A stretch of DNA of 64,000 nucleotides from contig JBAOHO010000026.1 in the NCBI GenBank assembly GCA_037045355.1, positions 62,001-126,000 on the forward strand, read 5' to 3'. The notes beneath the pieces were generated by a model. The model did no database searches. It saw only the letters and a program-made list of their open reading frames with translations, and was not told the DNA's origin. The translations under genes were made by a program, and so were the position numbers. The first letter of the stretch is position 1. Every line of letters starts with the position of its first letter. Origin of the DNA: Candidatus Nanopelagicales bacterium (lineage in GTDB: Bacteria; Actinomycetota; Actinomycetes; S36-B12; GCA-2699445). This document shows, piece by piece, positions 1 to 8,575 of this stretch.

Positions 1-179
1 ATCGCGCGGCCGGGAGGTCATGGGATCACTGTAAGGACGGATAGTCAGTTTGCGGATTATCAGTAGGCGAATCATTATTGCCACATGCTTGCTCATCCCA
101 GCGTGAAGCCGATCCCTCGGCCGCGCATCTCGGTGGCCCGGATGCAGGACGGCGCGATCCGTCCGGACGGGGAGATCCG
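1..179. other. non-coding leader before the ABC operon
   Basis: I see no convincing gene here. Open frames on either strand lack a credible start and recognisable protein. The last bases hold a GGGGAG ribosome-binding site 6 nt before the ATG at 180. A promoter probably lies in the AT-richer stretch around 30-95, but no clear -35/-10 pair stands out. Confidence 0.4.
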
Positions 180-1277
180 ATGAACCTGGCTCTGACCGAG
201 ATGCGGCGATCCAAGCTCAAGTTCGGGCTGTTGTGTGGTGCCGTGGCGCTTCTCGTCTTCCTCGTCTTGTTCCTCACAACCCTGTCCACCGCGCTGGTGT
301 CCTCGATCACCGGCGCCCTCAGTGGAGTGCGGGGAGAGGTCCTCGTGTACTCGGAATCAGCGCGCGACAATCTGCAAGGGTCACGCCTGGAGCCGACCGT
401 TGTCGACAAGGTGGCCAAAGTCGACGGCGTGGCCGAAGCGGGCAGCATCTCCTTGACCACCACATCAGCGGAACTGAAAGACGGTTCGTCGGATCTGCAA
501 CTGTTCGGCATGACCGCGGAAGCACCCGGGGCCCCCACTGGACTGGTCTCCGGGCGGTTGCCGGAGACACGCGATGAGATCGCCATGGACGGTGGGGGTT
601 ACTCCATCGGTGACGTCGTGACTCTGTCGGACACCGAGCAAGACCTCGAGGTCGTGGGGCTTCTCAAGGGAGCTCAGTTCAACGCATCTCCGACCGGTTA
701 CGTCGACGCCGCCACGTTCGAGAATGTCGTCAGAGCGGCCAACCCGAATGTGCCGTTCGTCCCCATCAACGGCGTGGCCGTGACGGTCGCCCCGGGCGCC
801 GAGCCGAGCGCCGTGGCTGCGGCGGTCGCGGATGAGGTCAGCGGGACGACCGGCTACACCAAGGAAGATGCGGTTTCCAAGATCCCCGGTGTGGGGTCGA
901 TCTCCCAGACCTTCGGCATCCTCGTCGGGCTTACCTTCATCATCGGCATCGTGGTGATCGGCTTCTTCTTCCTGATTCTCACCGTGCAGAAGATGCGGGC
1001 ATTCACGTTGCTCCGGGCCATCGGGTCGTCAACAGCCCAACTGTCCGGTGTGGTGGCAGTCCAGATCACCGCAGTGGTCGTGATCGCCGGCCTCATCGCC
1101 GTGCTCCTGACCTACGGGGCGGTGACGGGGCTGAGCACCGGAATCCCGGTCGCGTTGTCGCCGGTCCTGGTCGGCGGCACCCTCCTGGCGGTGCTGGCCT
1201 TCTCACTCATCGCCGGGCTGCTCAGTATCCGGCGCATCGCCCGAATCGACCCAGCTACCGCGGCAGGTGCCCGATGA
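180..1277 (+). CDS. ABC transporter permease, FtsX/MacB type
   Basis: 365-aa membrane protein. One hydrophobic segment lies near residues 16-38, followed by a large extracytoplasmic domain (MacB periplasmic-core style), then three hydrophobic segments in the last 125 residues. This is the FtsX-type layout of exporters for lipids, peptides or lipoproteins. An in-frame extension upstream to 78 is possible, but the ATG at 180 has a GGGGAG ribosome-binding site, and the product then begins with the short positively charged segment before the first helix that its partner gene also shows. The stop overlaps the next ATG (ATGA). Together with the following permease and ATPase it forms one operon, probably a heteromeric FtsX-type exporter. 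Substrate unknown. Confidence 0.85.
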   Translation: MNLALTEMRRSKLKFGLLCGAVALLVFLVLFLTTLSTALVSSITGALSGVRGEVLVYSESARDNLQGSRLEPTVVDKVAKVDGVAEAGSISLTTTSAELKDGSSDLQLFGMTAEAPGAPTGLVSGRLPETRDEIAMDGGGYSIGDVVTLSDTEQDLEVVGLLKGAQFNASPTGYVDAATFENVVRAANPNVPFVPINGVAVTVAPGAEPSAVAAAVADEVSGTTGYTKEDAVSKIPGVGSISQTFGILVGLTFIIGIVVIGFFFLILTVQKMRAFTLLRAIGSSTAQLSGVVAVQITAVVVIAGLIAVLLTYGAVTGLSTGIPVALSPVLVGGTLLAVLAFSLIAGLLSIRRIARIDPATAAGAR

Positions 1278-2365
1278 TGCTCGCACTCAACGAGATCCGC
1301 CGAGGCCGAGGCAGGTTCTTGTCGATCATCGCCGCACTGTCGTTGATCGTGTTCCTCGTTCTCACCCTCGCGGCACTCGGCGACGGCCTGTTCTTCGGAT
1401 CCACGGGAGCGGTTCGCTCCACGACCGCCACCGCCTACGCATTCGACGAGAAAGCTGAGGGCTCGTTGATTCGCTCGAGCCTCAAGGAGAAACAGGTCGA
1501 CAAGGTCGCCCAAGAGCCTGGAGTGAGTCAGGCGTCCCCCGTCGGCGTGCTGTTGACCGCGGGCGAGACTCCCGCTGGGGAGGCCGATATCGCCGTCTTC
1601 GGCATCGAAGCGGGCGGCGCGGGCAGTCCGTCGACCCTGATCGAGGGGCGCCTGCCGGGTCCCGACGAGGAGAATGCGGCGGCGATAGACAAAGCGCTGG
1701 CCGACACGGGTGTGGCTGTGGGCGACACGGTCTCGGTCGGGCCGGTCGACGCCGAAGTCGTAGGCGTCGTGTCCGACACTTCTTATCAGTTGCAGCCGAC
1801 GGTGTGGACCTCGATCGACACGTGGCGAGAGATGCGAAACGCGGTCCGGCCGGAGTTCACCGGCGTCACCGATGACATCAGCGCGATCGCCATCGTGGGT
1901 GAACCCGGGCAGGCCCCGACCATCGCCGGACTGTCGGTGCTCACCGCCGATCAGACCGGGCTGAGCATCCCCGGTGTGGAACAGCAGAAGTCGACCCTCA
2001 ATACGATCATCTACACGGCCCTGGCGGTCGCAGCCCTGGTGGTCGCACTGTTCTTCGCGCTCGTCGTGCTCGAGAAACGTGAGTTGTTCGCCGCCCTCAA
2101 AGCGCTCGGAACCCCGACCCGCAAACTGGGGTTCGGAGTCGTCGTTCAGGCCGTGATCGCTTCGGTCATCGGAATCGTGATCGGCGCGTTGGCTTCGCGC
2201 GGACTCGGGCTCATCGTGCCCGAAGAAGTTCCGACCCTTTTCCGCAACGACACCTTGGTGACCATCGCCATCTTCACCGTGGTGGCCGGGGTACTGGGGG
2301 CAGCGTTCTCCCTGCGCCGGATCGCCAAGATAGACCCAGCCACTGCCATCGGAGGAGCACTGTGA
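1274..2365 (+). CDS. ABC transporter permease, FtsX/MacB type (second subunit)
   Basis: 363 aa, same topology as the preceding permease and clearly its paralogue: an N-terminal helix around residues 15-37, an extracytoplasmic domain, and three C-terminal helices ending in an RRIAKIDPATAIGG-type tail. The neighbour ends RRIARIDPATAAG, so the two C-termini are nearly identical. The start overlaps the upstream stop (ATGA); an ATG one codon later is equally possible. The end overlaps the GTG of the ATPase gene. The two permeases probably form a heterodimer. Substrate unknown. Confidence 0.85.
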   Translation: MMLALNEIRRGRGRFLSIIAALSLIVFLVLTLAALGDGLFFGSTGAVRSTTATAYAFDEKAEGSLIRSSLKEKQVDKVAQEPGVSQASPVGVLLTAGETPAGEADIAVFGIEAGGAGSPSTLIEGRLPGPDEENAAAIDKALADTGVAVGDTVSVGPVDAEVVGVVSDTSYQLQPTVWTSIDTWREMRNAVRPEFTGVTDDISAIAIVGEPGQAPTIAGLSVLTADQTGLSIPGVEQQKSTLNTIIYTALAVAALVVALFFALVVLEKRELFAALKALGTPTRKLGFGVVVQAVIASVIGIVIGALASRGLGLIVPEEVPTLFRNDTLVTIAIFTVVAGVLGAAFSLRRIAKIDPATAIGGAL

Positions 2366-3144
2366 GCCCCATCGACGATTTCGTCCCCCCGCACCCGGAT
2401 GATCCCGGTATGGACCCGGCGATCGACGCCGTCGCGCACGACAACGCCATCTTGTCCGTGCGTGATGTGAGCAAGGTTTATCGCTCGGGCGACACAGAGG
2501 TCCATGCGGTCGCGAACGCGACCATGGCCGTCGACGAAGGTGAGTTCGTCTCCCTTCTGGGCCCGTCTGGTTCGGGCAAGACCACCCTGATCTCCATGAT
2601 CGGAGGACTGCTGTCCTCCTCCTCCGGATCCATCCGGGTGGGGGGCGTCGACGTCGGTTCACTCGGCAAACGCGATCTCACCCGGTTCCGGGCCGAACGT
2701 GTCGGGTTCGTGTTCCAGTCGGCCAACCTGGTGCCGTTCCTCACGGCAAAGGAGAATCTGCTGTACGTCGCCACCCTGCAGAAGCGGATCACTCGTAGCG
2801 AGGCCCATCAGCGGGCCGATCAACTGCTCGAGGAACTGGGTCTGGCGGCCCGCGCGAAGAACGTCCCCGAGCAACTGTCAGGCGGAGAACGCCAACGGGT
2901 GGCCATCGGACGGGCACTCATGAACGATCCGGATCTGATCCTGGTGGACGAGCCCACCGCAGCGCTGGACACGAAGCTGGGGCGTCAGGTCGTCGAACTA
3001 CTGGCTCGCGAGGTCAAACAACGCGGCAAGACCGGGATCATGGTCACCCACGACCTGCGAATGGTCGAGTACACGGACCGGGTGTTCGAGATCCTCGATG
3101 GCCATCTCACGCATGTCGAGCAGCCGGCGGCGCTGCAACACTGA
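2362..3144 (+). CDS. ABC transporter ATP-binding protein (LolD/MacB-type)
   Basis: 260 aa. Walker A GPSGSGKT at residues 67-74, signature LSGGERQRVAIGRAL, Walker B LILVDEPTAALD and H-loop MVTHD are all intact. This is the LolD/MacB ATPase subfamily, which partners FtsX-type permeases. The start is GTG at 2362, overlapping the previous stop (GTGA), with a strong GGAGGAG ribosome-binding site. The first ~30 residues precede the ABC fold and are acidic and Pro-rich, unlike typical LolD proteins; a downstream start is not excluded. It energises the exporter formed by the two preceding permeases. Confidence 0.9.
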   Translation: MSPIDDFVPPHPDDPGMDPAIDAVAHDNAILSVRDVSKVYRSGDTEVHAVANATMAVDEGEFVSLLGPSGSGKTTLISMIGGLLSSSSGSIRVGGVDVGSLGKRDLTRFRAERVGFVFQSANLVPFLTAKENLLYVATLQKRITRSEAHQRADQLLEELGLAARAKNVPEQLSGGERQRVAIGRALMNDPDLILVDEPTAALDTKLGRQVVELLAREVKQRGKTGIMVTHDLRMVEYTDRVFEILDGHLTHVEQPAALQH

Positions 3145-3148
3145 CGAA

Positions 3149-3210
3149 GGCGACGCCCCGCTACGCGCAAGACCCGGGCATCAGGTCCAAGGTTGCTACG
3201 GGGCGCCGCC
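3149..3210. terminator. possible bidirectional terminator
   Basis: A 12-nt inverted repeat with one mismatch (3149-3160 against 3199-3210) lies between convergent genes ending at 3144 and 3222. The loop is long (38 nt) and there is no T-run, so this is only a plausible terminator. Confidence 0.35.
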
Positions 3211-3221
3211 GTTGGTGTTGG

Positions 3222-3854
3222 TCAGCGCAAGCGGTCGAGGAGGTTCGCTCGTTTCTGCAGTTGGGCTTTGCCCACACCCAAGAACTTGGTGGGGTCGAAG
3301 GCGCGGTCCTTGTCCGTGCGGACCTCGAAGTGCAGATGGGGTCCGGTCGAGTATCCGGTGGAGCCAACGCGGCCGATCATCTCGCCCGCGGCGACCTGCT
3401 TGCCCTTCTTGACCAGGATTCTCGACTGGTGCGCATACAGCAGCCGTTTGCCGGTCGGTGTCTTGATGATCACGAGGTTGCCGTAACCGTAGTAGGAACG
3501 CGCCATGGCGACGGTGCCATCAGTCACTGAGTAGATCGGGGTTCCGGTGCGGGCGGACAGGTCCAGGCCCTTGTGATTGCGGCCGGCGTGCGGGCCACTG
3601 GAATGGCCCCACCCGGCGCCGACGTCGAAGTTGCGCAGGGGAAGTTTGCGATCACCCGGCAAAGTGTTGGCGCGGCGGATCATCTCGCGTCGACGGGCCT
3701 CTTTGGCGGCCTTCGAAGAGGCTGTCGCGGCGGTCGTTGATTGCCCGGAGTCGGCGGCAGGGGTGCCGGGTGCGGCGTTAGCGCTTCCAGCCAACCCCAC
3801 GGCCAGGACGCCGGCTGCCGTCGCTGCGGCGATGGTGCTGGATGTCGTTGACAT
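3222..3854 (-). CDS. secreted M23-family peptidoglycan endopeptidase
   Basis: 210 aa from the ATG at 3854, which has a GGAGGAGAG ribosome-binding site. A 39-residue in-frame upstream extension lacks one and would bury the signal peptide. Residues 1-27 form a signal peptide ending SANA. A charged Ala/Lys/Arg stretch follows to about 60. The LytM/M23 domain spans about 70-195, with zinc ligands H94 and D98 (NHKGLDLS), H142 and the HLH motif H173/H175 (GPHLHFEV). It should cut peptide cross-links in the wall outside the membrane. The domain is complete and the likely activity is DD- or DL-endopeptidase. Confidence 0.9.
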   Translation of the reverse strand: MSTTSSTIAAATAAGVLAVGLAGSANAAPGTPAADSGQSTTAATASSKAAKEARRREMIRRANTLPGDRKLPLRNFDVGAGWGHSSGPHAGRNHKGLDLSARTGTPIYSVTDGTVAMARSYYGYGNLVIIKTPTGKRLLYAHQSRILVKKGKQVAAGEMIGRVGSTGYSTGPHLHFEVRTDKDRAFDPTKFLGVGKAQLQKRANLLDRLR

Positions 3855-3873
3855 GTGGTGGTCTCTCCTCCTG

Positions 3874-3917
3874 CCGCACGGTGCGGCGATGGGGGCCGCT
3901 CGGTGCGGCGATGGGGG
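3874..3917. repeat. 22-nt direct repeat, two copies, each a hairpin
   Basis: Two adjacent 22-nt copies (3874-3895, 3896-3917) differ at one base. The first contains the palindrome CCGCACGGTGCGG. They lie in the 5' leader of the M23 gene (minus strand), just before its ribosome-binding site, and could fold in the mRNA. Confidence 0.7.
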
Positions 3918-4041
3918 AGGGTGTGCCCGAGGAAATTTCATTGAACCTTCATCATCTGTGAGCAAGGTCATGAAATCGTGGCTGAAGTGGCACGTGACAC
4001 ACGGAATCCGTGGTGGCAGTGAGGTGGCTCACCAGATTCCG

Positions 4042-6732
4042 TCAGAATCCGAGCTCATCCAACAGGTCATCGGTCGACAGCCGGGCATCCAACGGTGCGA
4101 CGAATTCGGCGAACGGTCGACTCGATCGGGCCGAATCCGATGGCCCCGATCCCGAGCGGGTTGCGACCAGCGCCGCGACAAGATCGGAGTCCGTGCGCAC
4201 CAACGGTCCGGCGCTTCGTTCCGACAGGCTGAAATAGGTCGTCGGACTGACGTCTTCCACGAACTGTTGGTCCGGAACGTAGTGCACGACCGGGCGCCCG
4301 CTCAGCGCGTAGTCCGAGATCACCGAGGCGTAGTCGGACACGAGGACATCCGCCATGAGCAAGTAGTCCGTGACATCCACTCTGGAGCTCGCCCCGGTGG
4401 CGAACCAGCGCAGGTCATCGGGGATGGAGCCGGAGCGGCGCCCAGTGGCGTCATCGTCGTGTTCGCGGTGGAACCAGAACCATTCGGGTCCCAGTTGTCT
4501 CGCGATGCTGCGCAGGTCCGGGGTTCGGAAGTCAGGGGAAACATCGCCCGGGCGCAGCGCCGGTGAGAAGAACACCACCGTGCGGTCGTCCACTCCCCAG
4601 GAGCGACGCAACTCGGCCCGCCGACGGGTAGCCCCGGGGGCGATCAGGGGATCGGTGCGCGGAGCGCCGATGTCGAGGAAGGGCAACTCGTCTTGGGGGA
4701 CGCTGCCCAGGAGGCAGTCGGCGAAGTAGTCACCCGATGAGGCGACGAGCGCCCAGGTGGGTCGACCCTTCTTCTCCGGCAGCCGCATCACAGGCGACCC
4801 GTGCCACAACTGGACGAAGCGACGACCTTTGCGCCCGTGGAAGATCAAGTAGCCGTTGTCGATCCACAACTGGGACTCGGCCATCGCGTTCAGGTACTTG
4901 ATCGACAGGCGGGGGAGCGGGGTCGCGTAGTCGGGGACGTCCAACAGCGACCAGTCCGAACACGACCAGTATTGACGCGCCTTGCGCTTGCGTTCGTGCA
5001 GGCGCCGGGACACTGCCAGGGGCCCGTCGGCGATGCGGCGGCCGGCGAACGACTCGAAGAACACCGTCCCGGGTTGCGGCTCCGCCCCCAACTCTCGCAG
5101 GTAAATGCGTGCGTCCGACAGGGACAGGACTTCGGTGAGGTCCCTTCCCGGAGTACTCGGCCTCGGGGTCGGCGACTCCTGCGGCTCACGTATCAGCCGC
5201 ACCTCCGACTCGTCGATGTGCGCCCTCCAGGGCCAACCCGTTCCAGTGACGTCGCCTTCATCAGCTCCTGGATGCACGGTGACCGACCATTGCCCCGGAG
5301 TGCCGCGCTGGAACTGGGCGATGAGTTGGATCGGCCCCGGGGTGGTTCCGAAGTTCTTGTCCAGGTCACGCAGGGAAACGTCGCCGCGCCACTGTGGGGT
5401 CTCGGAGTTGCGCACCCGCCGCAACTTGACGAACAGGCGCGTGCCGAGGCCGGCGTCCATCAGGACCAGTCGGCTGTCTTTGGTCCGGTCTCGATCCAGT
5501 GGGGCGTACGAAGCGACCGACAGCAGGAAACGGAACCCGCTGCGAGTGGTGGTCACGCTCAAGTCGCTGCGGTTGGCGCGGAAGCGCGTGGGGATGGAGG
5601 GAAGACGGGCGAAGGAGACGTCGAACACGGGGTCCGCCTGCTTCGGCAACCATGGTGGCACGACGTAGAGCCGGTCCCCCTCACTGATCCGTGCCCAGGT
5701 GGCGGTGATCCGGTTGAAGGGCGAGCTGGTGACCTGCTCGGCGTCGTCGAGCCGATCCGCCAACAGGCAGTTGAGCATCAGTCGCTTGTTCAGCGGCAGA
5801 CCTTCGATGGATTCCGGGGGGAATGTCTCGACGTATGCCCGGGTCCGCTCCACCAGCGCCCTGCGGTACTCGGATGTGGCGTCCGCGAGATCGCGGACAT
5901 GGATGCTCAGGTCGTGCGTCAGGAACTTGCGCTGCTTGAGGATGAGCAGGTCGGATCGATCCTGCGACCGCAGGAACTCGTCGATCCGCTCGTTGGCGGT
6001 GAATCGGTCGGACAAGTTCTCCACCGACGCCTTGCGTTGCGTCACTGACGGCCGACCAGATGGCCAATGGCGCCAATCGAGGACGAAGTGCGACGTGATC
6101 GCCACGGTGCCTGCCCGAGCGAAGTACTCGAGGGTGAAGACCTGGTCCTGGTAGAAGATGTCTTCGGGGAACGACAGCCCGTTGCGCCGCACGAACTCGG
6201 TGTTGAACAATTTGCCGCCGCCGGTCGTGTCGCGGATCAGCTCCGGCAACTGGTCGACATGAGTGATCACGCGGGATCGCAGCGAGACGCTGGGCATCCA
6301 CCGGGTTGTCTCGCCGGTGTCCATGTTGACGCGGTTCAGGCTGCCGATCACGATGTCGGCGCCGTATTCAGTGGCGGTGCGCAGCATCGTGGCGCACGCT
6401 TTGGGGCGCAGCAGGTCGTCGCTGGCGAAGACGGTGACCCAAGGGGCACGCGCCGCGCTCATGCCCGCATTTATCGGACGCCCGGGCTTGCCGTCGTTGT
6501 CCGGCAACGCGATGACGCGGATCCGGGCATCGACGTCGGCCGCCGCCCGAGCGACAGCGACAGAGCCGTCCGTGCTGCCGTGGTCGACGATGACGATCTC
6601 GATGTCCTCGAGAGTCTGATCCCTGGCCGACGCGATGGCTTCAGGGAGCCGCTCAGCGTCGTTGAAACAGATCAGGACAACAGTGACCTGCGGTTCCCCC
6701 GCCGCCCCGATCTCGTCGGGGTCCTCCGTCAT
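4042..6732 (-). CDS. GT2 glycosyltransferase fused to CDP-glycerol glycerophosphotransferase-like domain
   Basis: 896 aa. The N-terminal GT-A fold (about 14-230) is family 2: VTVVLICFNDAERLPEAI, VDHGSTDGS near 49, and the DxD-like DD at 105-106. The C-terminal third (about 580-885) is a TagB/TagF-type glycerophosphotransferase fold with a WHGSP motif near 642 and DYASVISDY near 797. The usual motif is DYSSxxFDY, so Phe is replaced. Such fusions build wall or capsular polymers with phosphodiester links on the cytoplasmic face. The ATG overlaps the stop of the upstream nucleotidyltransferase (ATGA), so the two are translationally coupled and probably act in sequence. The exact sugar and polyol are unknown. 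Confidence 0.85.
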   Translation of the reverse strand: MTEDPDEIGAAGEPQVTVVLICFNDAERLPEAIASARDQTLEDIEIVIVDHGSTDGSVAVARAAADVDARIRVIALPDNDGKPGRPINAGMSAARAPWVTVFASDDLLRPKACATMLRTATEYGADIVIGSLNRVNMDTGETTRWMPSVSLRSRVITHVDQLPELIRDTTGGGKLFNTEFVRRNGLSFPEDIFYQDQVFTLEYFARAGTVAITSHFVLDWRHWPSGRPSVTQRKASVENLSDRFTANERIDEFLRSQDRSDLLILKQRKFLTHDLSIHVRDLADATSEYRRALVERTRAYVETFPPESIEGLPLNKRLMLNCLLADRLDDAEQVTSSPFNRITATWARISEGDRLYVVPPWLPKQADPVFDVSFARLPSIPTRFRANRSDLSVTTTRSGFRFLLSVASYAPLDRDRTKDSRLVLMDAGLGTRLFVKLRRVRNSETPQWRGDVSLRDLDKNFGTTPGPIQLIAQFQRGTPGQWSVTVHPGADEGDVTGTGWPWRAHIDESEVRLIREPQESPTPRPSTPGRDLTEVLSLSDARIYLRELGAEPQPGTVFFESFAGRRIADGPLAVSRRLHERKRKARQYWSCSDWSLLDVPDYATPLPRLSIKYLNAMAESQLWIDNGYLIFHGRKGRRFVQLWHGSPVMRLPEKKGRPTWALVASSGDYFADCLLGSVPQDELPFLDIGAPRTDPLIAPGATRRRAELRRSWGVDDRTVVFFSPALRPGDVSPDFRTPDLRSIARQLGPEWFWFHREHDDDATGRRSGSIPDDLRWFATGASSRVDVTDYLLMADVLVSDYASVISDYALSGRPVVHYVPDQQFVEDVSPTTYFSLSERSAGPLVRTDSDLVAALVATRSGSGPSDSARSSRPFAEFVAPLDARLSTDDLLDELGF

Positions 6733-7442
6733 CCCCCTGCACCGATCCGATTGGCGCGTTCGAGGTCATCCTCGAAGTCGACCTCGACAGCGAACAGATC
6801 GCTGATGTCCACCGGCTCCACCTGCATGCCGGACTCCGCGATGGCGACCTCGATTCCCCGCTCGAAATAGTCGTTGTCCGCCACCGCCGCCAGCGCTTCG
6901 ATCAGGACTGGCTTGTCCGCGGCGCTGACGAAGTTGATGCCGACGGCCTCACCCAGGGCGTCGGGCACCGTCTTGGACAGTTGGTCGATGAACCCAGTTC
7001 CGTCGACGGTGTACTTGACCTCCTCTTCGCCGACCGCGGCGGTGTTGACGCAGACGAAGCTCTGTTCGGCGTCGATACGATCCTGGATGCGTAGCAGGAT
7101 GCGCTCGTCGAATACGACGTCGCCGTTCAGCCACAGGACCCCCGAGTCGTCGGACAGCCGCAAGGCCTTCAGCAGGCTCTTGGACGTGTTGGTCTGGTCG
7201 TACAACTCGTTGTAGGCGTAGGCCACGTCGGGAAAGGCCTCCATGATGAGGTCCCGCTTGAATCCGACGACGATCATGATGCGAACCCCGGGGAACGCAT
7301 GCAGCAGTTTGCTCACCTGCTGGTTCATGATCGATTGGCCGTCGGCCAGTTCGGTCAACGGCTTGGGAAACGGTCGGCCGAGCCTGGTTCCCATGCCCGC
7401 CGCCAGGATCACCGCTTGTCTTGCCACAAGTCCTCCGCTCAC
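6729..7442 (-). CDS. nucleotidyltransferase, LicC-like (NTP transferase)
   Basis: 237 aa with the N-terminal signature AVILAAGMGTRLGRPFPKPL (about 10-29), a central ELYDQTNTSKSLL stretch typical of choline-phosphate or phosphonate cytidylyltransferases, and LNGDVVF. It should activate a phospho-alcohol, choline phosphate or sugar phosphate with CTP/NTP for transfer by the flanking polymerases. The start taken is GTG 7442, overlapping the upstream stop (GTGA). A second GTG at 7427 has a GGAGG only 4 nt away and may be the real one. The substrate cannot be read from sequence. Confidence 0.8.
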   Translation of the reverse strand: MSGGLVARQAVILAAGMGTRLGRPFPKPLTELADGQSIMNQQVSKLLHAFPGVRIMIVVGFKRDLIMEAFPDVAYAYNELYDQTNTSKSLLKALRLSDDSGVLWLNGDVVFDERILLRIQDRIDAEQSFVCVNTAAVGEEEVKYTVDGTGFIDQLSKTVPDALGEAVGINFVSAADKPVLIEALAAVADNDYFERGIEVAIAESGMQVEPVDISDLFAVEVDFEDDLERANRIGAGG

Positions 7443-8503
7443 ATGTCCGGGTTGATGGCGCGCGCGGCGCGCCGGCGTACCCGCGCGATCGGGGAGGTCG
7501 AGTTGGCCCGGGGCGGCAATCCCGCCTCCACTTCCTTGCGATAGGCAGGACGGACCCGGCCCCCGGACATCCCCGCGGTGTAGGCCTTGCGCAACTCCTC
7601 GGCCATCGAGTCCACCGTGTACAGCCGGTTCTCGAAGGTGGCGTTGATGTTCACCCGACGCACCGGCTGGGCGTCGTTGTAGCGATCGAGCAGACCGGCG
7701 CCCGTGACCCCCACCAAGCCCGTGCCCGGCAGTCCGAGGGGTCCAGTGGGCAGCGGGTCGGCCGCGGTGTACCCGAAGATGCGGGCTTGGGAGTCGGCTC
7801 GTTTGACCAGCCGCTGCAACTGTTTGTCGGTGACCGCGCTACGCCATTTCGACATGCGCGCGGTGTCGACGGGATCGCTGGACTTGGTGCCACCCTCGGC
7901 GACACCTCCGCCCTGGACCTCGTGGTGGGCCATGACTTCGTCCTTCCATGGCTCCTGCAAGAAGTCCAGCACCTCGCGCAGCACCGGTTCGGTGTCCGTC
8001 ACGAGGTCCTCGTAGCGGATCAGGTGGAACCGGTCCCCGAGTTTGATGCCGGCATCGACCATGTTCTGGTTGCTGTGGGTCCAGTGTTCGACACCCTTGT
8101 TCCAATCCCACTTGAAACGCCCGACGCTGTTGGCCACAGCACCGGGGTGCCGCACTGTCGCGATGAACTGGGCATCGGGGAACACGCGGGCCGCGAGGTC
8201 CATGTGGTGGACGTGATACGGCGTCTTGTCACCCCATCGGGTCGCCCCGCGCTTCGCCGCAGCCTGGCTGAAGATGTCGTCGTAGAAAGTCCGGCAGGAC
8301 TCGTCGAGTTCCGCCTCCGTCATCCCGATCCGCGACAGCCACTCGCCCCCGAACTTCCAAAACGGGATGTAGTACTGGGCCATCACCGCCCGCAGGAACC
8401 CCGTCTCCTGGGCGATCATGATGTTGGGGTGGCTGTCCAGCATCAGTCGCAGAAGAGTCGTCCCCGACCCCATCGAACCGATGACGAAGATCGGCCTTTC
8501 CAT
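7439..8503 (-). CDS. sulfotransferase family protein
   Basis: 354 aa. The 5'-phosphosulfate-binding loop GSMGSGTTLLRL is at residues 9-20 (IFVIGSMGSGTTLLRLML). A 3'-phosphate-binding segment, ATVRHPGAVANSVGRF, follows in the middle of the protein. The enzyme should move sulfate from PAPS onto a carbohydrate or lipid hydroxyl. It is the first gene of a tightly overlapping run with the nucleotidyltransferase and the GT2/TagF fusion, so the acceptor is probably the same surface glycopolymer. The ATG at 8503 has only a weak GA-rich ribosome-binding site. Confidence 0.85.
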   Translation of the reverse strand: MERPIFVIGSMGSGTTLLRLMLDSHPNIMIAQETGFLRAVMAQYYIPFWKFGGEWLSRIGMTEAELDESCRTFYDDIFSQAAAKRGATRWGDKTPYHVHHMDLAARVFPDAQFIATVRHPGAVANSVGRFKWDWNKGVEHWTHSNQNMVDAGIKLGDRFHLIRYEDLVTDTEPVLREVLDFLQEPWKDEVMAHHEVQGGGVAEGGTKSSDPVDTARMSKWRSAVTDKQLQRLVKRADSQARIFGYTAADPLPTGPLGLPGTGLVGVTGAGLLDRYNDAQPVRRVNINATFENRLYTVDSMAEELRKAYTAGMSGGRVRPAYRKEVEAGLPPRANSTSPIARVRRRAARAINPDM

Positions 8504-8575
8504 GTCTCACACCATCCTCATCGAGCGGGGCGGCTCACCCGCGGCGCCGCTCAGTGTATGCGTCGTGTCCTGTCG

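Noticed and set aside
3855..4041. cyclic-di-AMP riboswitch upstream of the M23 peptidase
   Set aside because: Such riboswitches often precede wall hydrolase genes, but I cannot find the conserved core here; only a duplicated hairpin is visible.
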